From assembly GCA_014377495.1 (NCBI GenBank), contig JACMPN010000450.1, forward strand, positions 1-12,462: DNA of 12,462 nt, given 5' to 3'. Position numbers and translations under genes: made by a program. The stretch is from Candidatus Sericytochromatia bacterium. Lineage in GTDB: Bacteria; Cyanobacteriota; Sericytochromatia; JACMPN01. The number at the start of each line of letters is the position of its first letter. Within the stretch, counting starts at the first letter, position 1. Shown piece after piece: positions 7,524-12,462 of the stretch. The notes beneath the pieces were generated by a model. It was not told the DNA's origin. It searched no databases and was given only the letters and a program-made list of their open reading frames with translations.

Positions 7524-7890
7524 GATCGCCGGCGATGTCCAGCCCGAGCCCCGTCAAACGGCGGCAACGGCTGAGTTCCACTTACAACCTTCGCAATTGT
7601 CTACGGCAGCTTACCACAGCCCTCCCCATGCCTCAACCCGATGCGAACCACTCCCCGCCCCCTACCCCAAACCCGCAAGGGACGCCTGATCACGGGCCTT
7701 TGCAGGGCCTCAATTTCGGGCAAGGACGGTGCCTTGGCGCCGCCGATCCGGTGTCGGTTAAAAACCGTGGTTTCCAGTCTGTCAGGGGCATTGCGCCGGT
7801 CGACCGCTTCAGTAACTACAGCCAAGCCGCTTTCTGCACCCGGGCGCGAGGGCGTACCCTGCCGGAAGCCGCAGACGAGGAGCCGCCACC
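7524..7890. other. Divergent intergenic region between rimP and the ModE-like gene
   Basis: This stretch must hold the promoters of the rimP operon and of the regulator gene. I see no pair of -35 and -10 boxes good enough to name on either strand. It contains the 12-base palindrome ATCGCCGGCGAT (7525-7536) next to the leader hairpin. A small 5-bp hairpin CGGTT/AACCG lies at 7755-7767. Long frames are open on both strands, but neither has family motifs or a good start, and both overlap each other. I found no tRNA-like cloverleaf. Confidence 0.5.
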
Positions 7891-8271
7891 ATGATCGACC
7901 CACCAGCGGGACACACCGAACTGAAACTGCGGATCTGTCTCGGTACCGACGTCGCCATGGGCCCCGGCAAGGCGGACCTGCTGGATGCGCTGGTCCGGAC
8001 CGGGTCCATCTCTGCCGCCGCCCGCCACATGGGCATGAGCTACCGGCGGGCCTGGCTCCTCATCGACACGATGAACCGGTGCTTCCAAGTACCGGTGGTC
8101 GCCGCCAAGACGGGCGGCAAAGACGGCGGCGGCGCCATCCTGACCGACTTTGGCCGGGTGATGCTCGCAGACTACCGGGCGATGATCGTCCAGGCCCAAG
8201 CCGTGATCACCGCCAGCGCCGAGCACTTTTTCGCTCACCTGGCCACATCGGGCGAGCCCTCGGCGACCTGA
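7891..8271 (+). CDS. ModE-type winged-helix regulator without molybdate-binding domain
   Basis: The 126-residue protein is the DNA-binding half of ModE (a LysR-type winged helix). It includes GSISAAARHMGMSYRRAWLL (38-57, helix-turn-helix), then MNRCFQVPVV and the glycine-rich wing AKTGGKDGGGAILTDFG (72-88). A C-terminal helix (about 90-115) probably serves dimerisation. AGGAG lies 8 bases before the ATG. Full ModE has a C-terminal molybdate-binding (MOP/TOBE) region that is absent, so ligand sensing, if any, must work differently. Such short forms are common in bacteria. It precedes modA on the same strand by 104 bases, which fits a local regulator. An operator-like palindrome in that gap supports this. 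Function is inferred from the family and from context. Confidence 0.85.
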   Translation: MIDPPAGHTELKLRICLGTDVAMGPGKADLLDALVRTGSISAAARHMGMSYRRAWLLIDTMNRCFQVPVVAAKTGGKDGGGAILTDFGRVMLADYRAMIVQAQAVITASAEHFFAHLATSGEPSAT

Positions 8272-8294
8272 GCCGGCCCACGCCAAACAACCGC

Positions 8295-8324
8295 TTGTCG
8301 TTCCCCGCCGACCCTCGCTATATT
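8295..8324 (+). promoter_or_regulatory. Candidate modA promoter
   Basis: TTGTCG (8295-8300, four of six bases of TTGACA) and TATATT (8319-8324, five of six of TATAAT) are 18 bases apart. They lie about 50 bases before the modA start. The -10 box falls inside the ModE-like palindrome, so a repressor bound there would block polymerase. This assumes a sigma-70-type consensus for an organism of unknown phylum. Confidence 0.5.
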
Positions 8325-8339
8325 CCTGGGAATACACCG
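8316..8339 (+). promoter_or_regulatory. Candidate ModE operator upstream of modA
   Basis: The half-sites CGCTATATTC (8316-8325) and GAATACACCG (8330-8339) are inverted repeats matching at 8 of 10 positions, with a perfect core TATTC-CTGG-GAATA. The left half resembles the CGnTATAT half-site of ModE boxes known from Escherichia coli, where the palindrome is of similar size and also overlaps the modA promoter. Its position next to a ModE-type gene supports the call. Binding is inference. Confidence 0.55.
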
Positions 8340-8375
8340 CCCGCTGGCGGATCACATCCCAATGAGAGGTCATCC

Positions 8376-9236
8376 ATGTCCCGTCCCGCCGTGCTCCGCA
8401 CCCTGATCCTGATCCCATTGCTCGCCTGGGCCGCCGGCTGTCAGCCCGCCGTGGGCAACCTGACGTCGGCAAACACCGGTATCTTCGCAGCCGTGCCGCT
8501 CCAGGTGTATGCGGCCGCCTCGCTGACAGAGGCCTTCAAGGCCATCGGCAAGGCCTTCGAGGCCAAGCAAGGCAATCCCCTCGTCAAATACACCTTTGCC
8601 GGCTCGCAGGAACTGGTCGCCCAGATCGCCACCGGCGCCGGTGCGGACGTCTTCGCCTCGGCCGATGACCTGCACATGACCAAAGCTGTCGCCGCCACCC
8701 GCACGCCGGCGAGTGAGACCCGCACCTTCGTCCGGAATCGTCTGATCATCGTGCAGTCCCTGCTCTCCAAAAAATCACTGAAGACCCCGGCCGACCTGGC
8801 CCAGCCAAACCTGAAACTGGTCGTCGGCAACGCAGACGTGCCGGCTGGCCGCTACACCCTGGAGTTTTTGGACAAAGCAACCCGTGACGCCAGCTATGGC
8901 CCAACCTTCAAGACCCGGGTGATCAGCAACATTGCCGCCTACGAGACGAACGTGCGCCTGGTTCTGGACAAAGTCGTGAAGGGTGAAGCGGATGCCGGCA
9001 TCGTCTACGTCTCAGACGTCATCGGCGCCGCCAAAGGCAAAGTGACGACTGTCGCCATCCCGGGCAGCCTGAACGTCGTCGCCACCTACCCGATCGTCGC
9101 CCTGGACCAGTCGCCCCGCCGGGCCATGGCCCGGGAGTTCGTCGATTACGTGCTGTCCGACCCGGCTCAGAAGGTACTCGCCGACCATGGCTTCATCCCG
9201 GCGGCAGGCGAAGCCGAAACCGTGACCACGCGCTAG
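8376..9236 (+). CDS. modA: Molybdate ABC transporter substrate-binding lipoprotein ModA
   Basis: ModA captures molybdate or tungstate outside the membrane and hands it to the ModBC permease. The 286-residue protein starts with an Arg-containing n-region, a hydrophobic stretch LILIPLLAW and a lipobox ending AAGC, so C22 is the predicted lipidated residue. The ModA signature follows: VYAAASLTEAF (44-54), FAGSQELVAQIATGAGADVFASA (74-96), VPAGRY (155-160), and AYETNVRLVLDKVVKGEADAGIVYVSD (188-214). The usual oxyanion ligands correspond to S49, S77, the main chain near 156-158 and 193, and Y211. GAGAGG lies 6 bases before the ATG. No permease or ATPase gene follows; the next gene is a bestrophin. 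A relative binding another oxyanion cannot be excluded. Confidence 0.93.
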   Translation: MSRPAVLRTLILIPLLAWAAGCQPAVGNLTSANTGIFAAVPLQVYAAASLTEAFKAIGKAFEAKQGNPLVKYTFAGSQELVAQIATGAGADVFASADDLHMTKAVAATRTPASETRTFVRNRLIIVQSLLSKKSLKTPADLAQPNLKLVVGNADVPAGRYTLEFLDKATRDASYGPTFKTRVISNIAAYETNVRLVLDKVVKGEADAGIVYVSDVIGAAKGKVTTVAIPGSLNVVATYPIVALDQSPRRAMAREFVDYVLSDPAQKVLADHGFIPAAGEAETVTTR

Positions 9237-9310
9237 TTTCCCACTGCCATTCCGGGTAGGCGCACCATCGCCTCGTCTTGGACATCACTGGCCGTCGACG
9301 TCGCGAATCG

Positions 9311-9338
9311 TTGATACTGTCGTGACGCCGCCTATTTT
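9311..9338 (+). promoter_or_regulatory. Possible promoter of the bestrophin gene
   Basis: TTGATA (9311-9316, five of six of the -35 consensus) and TATTTT (9333-9338, four of six of the -10 consensus) are 16 bases apart, within the 189-base gap after modA. A small TGACC/GGTCA hairpin with a TTGC loop lies downstream at 9363-9376. No T-tailed terminator separates modA from this gene, so read-through is also possible. Confidence 0.35.
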
Positions 9339-9425
9339 TGCCTTTCGCAAGCCACATGGGGGTGACCTTGCGGTCAGGCCCACAGGCCGGCGTGATCGTC
9401 CTTACCAGGCAGGCAGGATGTGTGC

Positions 9426-10412
9426 ATGTACGTCGGTAAAACATTCAAATTCGCGGTTCTCTGGCATTTTGCCCACAAAAACCTGCTGCGGACCCTGGCC
9501 GTCAGTACGGCGGCCTGCAGCCTGTACAAAGTCTGGGGCGTCACCGAGATCGCCATCCCGTTCCTGCCGGTGGCCACCATCGGCACGGCGGTAGCGTTCT
9601 ATATCGGCTTCAAGAACAACCAGGCCTACGACCGACTTTGGGAGGCCCGCCGACTCTGGGGCGGGATCACCAACACGAGCCGCAGTCTGGGGGCGATGGT
9701 CATGGCCTTCGTCCCGGACCTGCAGGCCCGGGACGAGTTGTTCTACCGGCACCTGGCCTACGTGAACATCCTCCGGCTACAACTGCGCCGCACCATCCCG
9801 TGGGCCACCAGCCGGGAGAACCTGCACCAGTCCGTCGTGTCGGAAGCGGCGGAATTAGGCAACTATGAGCTCGCCATCAAACAGCTCTTCATCGACTACG
9901 GCAAAATGGACATCTATGACCGGATCAAGGACCGCTCCAGCATCGCCAGTGGTGCCCTCTACGCCCAGATCGACACCCTGACAGAGCTGAAGCGGGCGAA
10001 GACCATTGATGACTTCGAGCATTCCGACCTGGTCAGGAAGATCACCGAACTGATCGACCTGCAGGGTGGCTGCGAACGCATCAAATACACGCCCCTGTTC
10101 CGGCAGTACAGCATTTTCAGCCGCATCTTCGTCGATCTGTTCATCTTCCTCATCCCATTTGCCCTGCTGACGGAAATGTCCCGCCTCGGATCCTGGCAAA
10201 CCTGGCTCACCGTGCCGTTTTCACTCCTCATTTCCTGGGTGTTTTTTACCATGGAGCAGATCGGAGAATTCAGCGAAAACCCTTTCGACAGTGCCTTACA
10301 CGACACGCCCATGTCGACGATCTGCCGGAACATCGAAATCGATCTCCTGGAGATGCTGGGCAGGGAAAACCTGCCCCCTCGCCTCCACCCCCATAACAAC
10401 GTCCTGCTTTAG
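9426..10412 (+). CDS. Bestrophin family (UPF0187) membrane channel
   Basis: Bacterial bestrophins are pentameric inner-membrane ion channels. The 328-residue protein shows the family core: WHFAHKNLLRTLAVS (13-27), then PFLPVATIGTAVAFYIGFKN with NQAYDRLWEARRLWGGITN (45-83). C-terminal helices follow with FVDLFIFLIPFALLTE (235-250) and the segment EQIGEFSENPFD (277-288), equivalent to the conserved acidic/NPF region of animal bestrophins. Four hydrophobic helices are visible (about 19-36, 45-62, 233-251, 259-277). GTG at 9420 is too close to the AGGA at 9415-9418, so the ATG at 9426 (7-base spacing) is preferred. Ion selectivity is not readable. The link to the upstream molybdate genes may be only positional. 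Confidence 0.93.
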   Translation: MYVGKTFKFAVLWHFAHKNLLRTLAVSTAACSLYKVWGVTEIAIPFLPVATIGTAVAFYIGFKNNQAYDRLWEARRLWGGITNTSRSLGAMVMAFVPDLQARDELFYRHLAYVNILRLQLRRTIPWATSRENLHQSVVSEAAELGNYELAIKQLFIDYGKMDIYDRIKDRSSIASGALYAQIDTLTELKRAKTIDDFEHSDLVRKITELIDLQGGCERIKYTPLFRQYSIFSRIFVDLFIFLIPFALLTEMSRLGSWQTWLTVPFSLLISWVFFTMEQIGEFSENPFDSALHDTPMSTICRNIEIDLLEMLGRENLPPRLHPHNNVLL

Positions 10413-10498
10413 GGAGACACCACCGCCAGTCACACCGTCCGTCTAGCCATCGCTGCCCGGCTCTCCGTAATCGGCCACTGATGATAAGCGAAGCGTAA

Positions 10499-10520
10499 GC
10501 GGACGTTAACGTCAGTCCGC
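10499..10520 (+). promoter_or_regulatory. Palindromic element upstream of the glycine-zipper gene
   Basis: GCGGAC (10499-10504) and GTCCGC (10515-10520) are complementary, and the overlapping 12-mer GACGTTAACGTC (10502-10513) is a perfect palindrome. Just upstream AAGCG occurs three times within about 15 bases (10486-10500). No T-run follows, so it is not an obvious terminator of the bestrophin gene. An operator for the next gene is possible. Confidence 0.3.
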
Positions 10521-10568
10521 GCCCATCCGGCCGACAGATCATGCATGACAATCACAAACGGAGGGCAT

Positions 10569-10937
10569 ATGCTGTCAGGTCTTGGCGGGTCACAGGCAGT
10601 GATACCCGCGTCCCAACGGCTGAACTTCCCCCGCCCCGCCTCCGCCATGACCCGCACGGCCGCAAGCAGCGACAGCCTGACGCTGCAGCAACTGCAACCA
10701 AAAGTGGCGTTGTCCGATCCCATGGATCCACCGCCCTCACCGCAAACAGACAGCGTGTGGCACACTATCAGGCTCATCGGCGCCTTTGTCCTGCCCACGG
10801 CCATCGGGGCCGGGCTGGGCTTGGGGATCGCCGCGGCCACCGGCGCCAGCCTCGGCATCGGTGCCCTCATCGGCGGCGTGATCGGCCTGGGCGCCATCGC
10901 GACAGCCCTGTTCATCGGCTTGAAGAAGCTCACCTGA
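10569..10937 (+). CDS. Small glycine-zipper membrane protein, unknown function
   Basis: I do not recognise this 122-residue protein. Residues 1-62 are polar and Pro/Ser/Ala-rich (probably disordered). Residues 67-118 form one long hydrophobic block, likely two helices split near 90-93. The block is full of GxxxG-type spacing (GAGLGLG, GASLGIG, GGVIGLG) and ends with the basic tail GLKKLT. This pattern is seen in oligomerising membrane proteins, some bacteriocins and toxin-like or pore-forming peptides, but no family can be assigned. GGAGG at 10560-10564 lies close to the ATG (4 bases). An in-frame ATG at 10545 would add 8 residues but has no ribosome binding site. The gap before it carries AAGCG repeats and a GTTAAC-centred palindrome. 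Confidence 0.55.
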   Translation: MLSGLGGSQAVIPASQRLNFPRPASAMTRTAASSDSLTLQQLQPKVALSDPMDPPPSPQTDSVWHTIRLIGAFVLPTAIGAGLGLGIAAATGASLGIGALIGGVIGLGAIATALFIGLKKLT

Positions 10938-11469
10938 AGCGCTTGCCCTGCTGGCTAACGGTGTCTGGCCTGGCGCTGCGAAACCGGTACGACTGCAGGT
11001 GGCGTCACGGCCTGGACGCCGCTCGGTCGTAATTCGCCAGGCTCTCCGCCAGGCAGGGCACAATCAGGACCGATGCCGCCCCACCTTGGACCAGCCTGGC
11101 AGCATCGTGTGCTTCGCATACCTGTAACCCCTGCCGGACATGGCGTTTCAGCGCGACCAATACCTGCCGGTCGTGATGCGCCATCAGGTCCAGGGCCTGC
11201 CTCAGCGTGTCCCACGTCTATGCGCAGTCGGTCAACCATCTTTGATCGGCGCTCGGTAGAAAAAAGCGGGATAGGGACCGACTTTCCACCCCGCCGCACC
11301 AATGCGCTTACTCCCGATCCAACCAGTGCGCGCATCCGGCGGCTAAGGGGCCGTGCAGGTGCGGAGCAGGCGATTGGTGGCAGCATGCGGCGGCAGCCCT
11401 ATCGGGGGCCGAGGCAATCCAAAAGCCCTCCAACGACGCAAGGCCTGTCCGCACCCAAACGGTAAGCGC
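10938..11469. other. Stretch without an intact gene between the glycine-zipper and TPR genes
   Basis: Apart from the relict frame listed at 11005-11217, nothing here looks like a working gene. Two longer frames are open (11073-11465 plus strand, 10955-11386 minus strand), but their residues are dominated by Pro/Arg/Gly without motifs, as in GC-rich shadow frames. I see no tRNA, transposase fragment, terminal repeats or strong terminator. The region reads as decayed or spacer DNA between convergent genes. Confidence 0.5.
11005..11217 (-). pseudogene. Relict coding frame, family not recognised
   Basis: Between an in-frame TAG (11218-11220) and the TGA at 11005 the minus strand reads 70 residues that look like real protein. 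WDTLRQALDLMAHHDRQ is followed by VLVALKRHVRQGLQVCEAHD and AARLVQGGAASVLIVPCLAE. Helix-like amphipathic spacing and mostly G/C third codon positions support past coding. The only ATG (11184) leaves about 59 residues and has no clear ribosome binding site. A few residues in a different frame just upstream (MVDRLRID from 11239) would join smoothly after a one-base shift, which suggests a frameshifted, truncated gene. No family assignment is possible by eye. Confidence 0.4.
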
Positions 11470-11994
11470 TCAGCCCCCAACCTCCCAAGCGGCCAAAACT
11501 GCAAGTGCCCGCTCGGTTGAAGCGATCAGCGACTCGGCACCACGACGTCGGCGCAACAGCAAGGCCCGGCGAAGGCATCTCCGGGCCTCGGAGTAAGCCC
11601 CCATCTCCGCAAAGCACTTGCCCAGGTGTTGCCACGCGAAATCTTTGAGGCCCCGAATGCGATTGGCGTCGATCCCGGCAAGTGCCAGGTGAAACTCAGC
11701 AATCGCGACATCATGATGACCGGAATACTGCAAAGCCGTGGCGAGGCGGACACGGTTGGCGGCGAGGGCTTCTGGTTGGTTTAACTGCAACGCCAACACG
11801 ACTGCCCGCTGTAGGATCGCTACCGACTCTTCCTGGAATGAGGGGGCACAGCGCAACTGATCGCCCAATCGCCCCAGTGCCAGGAGTTGGGCCTTAGACC
11901 CAGGCGGAACAGATCTCTCTTCCTGGCGCAAGTCATGAACGACCTGCTGCCAGCCAGTGGTCTCGTGAGCGTTATCCCTCAGCATCTCCGGCAC
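11470..11994 (-). CDS. Tetratricopeptide repeat protein
   Basis: The 174-residue protein is almost wholly helical, with TPR-type spacing. The clearest units are EALAANRVRLATALQYSGHH with DVAIAEFHLALA (75-106) and DFAWQHLGKCFAEMGAYSEA with RRCLRRALLLRR (118-149). A weaker unit lies at about 36-70. TPR proteins act as protein-binding scaffolds; no enzymatic domain, signal peptide or membrane segment is present, so it is probably cytoplasmic. The start is a GTG with GAGG 6 bases upstream. A later ATG (11985) is possible but less well placed. It begins 3 bases after the end of a frameshifted upstream reading frame, an arrangement typical of two co-translated genes. Its partner or pathway is unknown. 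Confidence 0.78.
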   Translation of the reverse strand: MPEMLRDNAHETTGWQQVVHDLRQEERSVPPGSKAQLLALGRLGDQLRCAPSFQEESVAILQRAVVLALQLNQPEALAANRVRLATALQYSGHHDVAIAEFHLALAGIDANRIRGLKDFAWQHLGKCFAEMGAYSEARRCLRRALLLRRRRGAESLIASTERALAVLAAWEVGG

Positions 11995-11997
11995 GTG

Positions 11998-12332
11998 TCA
12001 CCTCACCGTAATAAGGTAGGGCTCAACTGAGCAATGATCAGGCAAACGATCACCTGCGCCCAAGCCTTCCCTCTGAAATCGATGACCTACCAACAGACGC
12101 AGAGCCATTTGGCCACCGCGTAAACGCGCCAAGTCCGCCACCAGCAGGATGATTGGGCTGCGGCAGGCGGTTTGATGGCTTTAGCAGGCTGGGTGCTGGC
12201 AGCACGGGCCGCCGGAGGCAGGAAGGTCGCAGCGGCAACAGGGGAACGGCCATTGCAACCCACCGCCGTCACAGCGAGCAAAATCATCGTCAGGCCAAGT
12301 TGGGGGCGCACCCTCGTCGAGTTCCTTCGCAT
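11998..12332 (-). pseudogene. Small lipoprotein-like gene, apparently frameshifted
   Basis: From the ATG at 12332 the minus strand reads MRRNSTRVRPQ, a hydrophobic stretch LGLTMILLAVTAVGC (lipobox-like end with predicted lipidated C26) and a Pro/Ala-rich spacer to about residue 60. The same frame then gives an implausible Cys/Trp-rich tail and stops at 12087. In the -1 frame, open from 12180 to the TGA at 11998, the sequence instead continues as PIILLVADLARLRGGQMALR, then LLVGHRFQREGL and a tail ending SVEPYLITVR. This has protein-like composition and no start of its own. A one-base indel near 12140-12180 would join the two parts into a protein of about 110 residues ending 3 bases before the TPR gene. 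It could be a pseudogene, a sequencing error or programmed frameshifting. Function is unknown. Confidence 0.5.
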
Positions 12333-12462
12333 CACTGGGTTGATGTAGTTGAGCTTATGATGACCAGGCAAATCAAGGATGCATGTGGGCAAGATCCAGT
12401 TTTTCTGGATAACGCTTCCGGCTACCCCTCAGGACAGTGCGTCACGGGCAAACGCCCTTGGC

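Noticed and set aside
7601..7903. Minus-strand 100-residue frame in the rimP/modE gap
   Set aside because: Third codon positions are GC-rich, but no family motif is visible, it overlaps the start of the ModE-like gene, and it lacks a clear ribosome binding site.
10955..11386. Minus-strand 143-residue frame between the glycine-zipper and TPR genes
   Set aside because: Composition is that of a shadow frame over most of its length; only a short middle part may belong to the relict gene in the neighbouring frame.
11421..11444. Weak hairpin with TTTT after the TPR gene on the minus strand
   Set aside because: Only five pairs including one wobble, and a ten-base loop; too weak to call a terminator.
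12394..12410. Perfect 6-bp hairpin ATCCAG/CTGGAT with a T5 loop near the right edge
   Set aside because: Short, without a T-run outside the stem on either strand; likely chance, and the context is cut by the window edge.
1..12462. CRISPR arrays, insertion sequences, tRNA or rRNA genes
   Set aside because: I looked for regularly spaced repeats, transposase motifs with terminal inverted repeats, and cloverleaf or rRNA-like stretches, and found none.

Overview
The window is GC-rich bacterial DNA with two halves of different character. The left half (about 161-7469, all on the minus strand) is a conserved translation and RNA-processing operon. Read in the direction of transcription it is rimP - nusA - ylxR - infB - rbfA - DHH phosphoesterase (NrnA type) - truB. 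The genes are packed tightly: nusA/ylxR, rbfA/DHH and DHH/truB overlap by 14-23 bases. This order, the small YlxR gene between nusA and infB, the short NusA without extra C-terminal repeats, and the DHH gene between rbfA and truB fit many bacteria outside the Proteobacteria (Firmicutes-like, Armatimonadota-like and similar lineages). I cannot fix the phylum from the sequence. The products act together on ribosome maturation (RimP, RbfA), transcription elongation (NusA), initiation (IF2), RNase P RNA or tRNA biology (YlxR, TruB) and degradation of short RNA (DHH).

The operon carries two RNA structures that are not routine annotation. A GC-rich hairpin followed by a U-run sits in the rimP leader and looks like an attenuator. 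A stem of 21 consecutive base pairs (19 Watson-Crick, 2 G-U) fills the ylxR-infB gap, and its stem is continuous only when read as RNA from the operon strand. A second, partly competing hairpin lies between it and the infB ribosome binding site.

From 7891 the genes turn to the plus strand: a stand-alone ModE-type winged-helix regulator, a ModA-type molybdate-binding lipoprotein, and a bestrophin-family (UPF0187) channel. The gap before modA holds a promoter-like element overlapped by an imperfect palindrome with ModE-box character, which suggests the regulator controls its neighbour. The permease and ATPase genes modB and modC are absent.

The right end (10413-12462) is accessory and partly decayed. 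It holds a small glycine-zipper membrane protein of unknown role, a roughly 530-base stretch with only a relict reading frame, a TPR protein, and a small lipoprotein gene just upstream of the TPR gene that appears frameshifted. Bases 1-160, 7521-7890 and most of 10938-11469 hold no gene that I can support.
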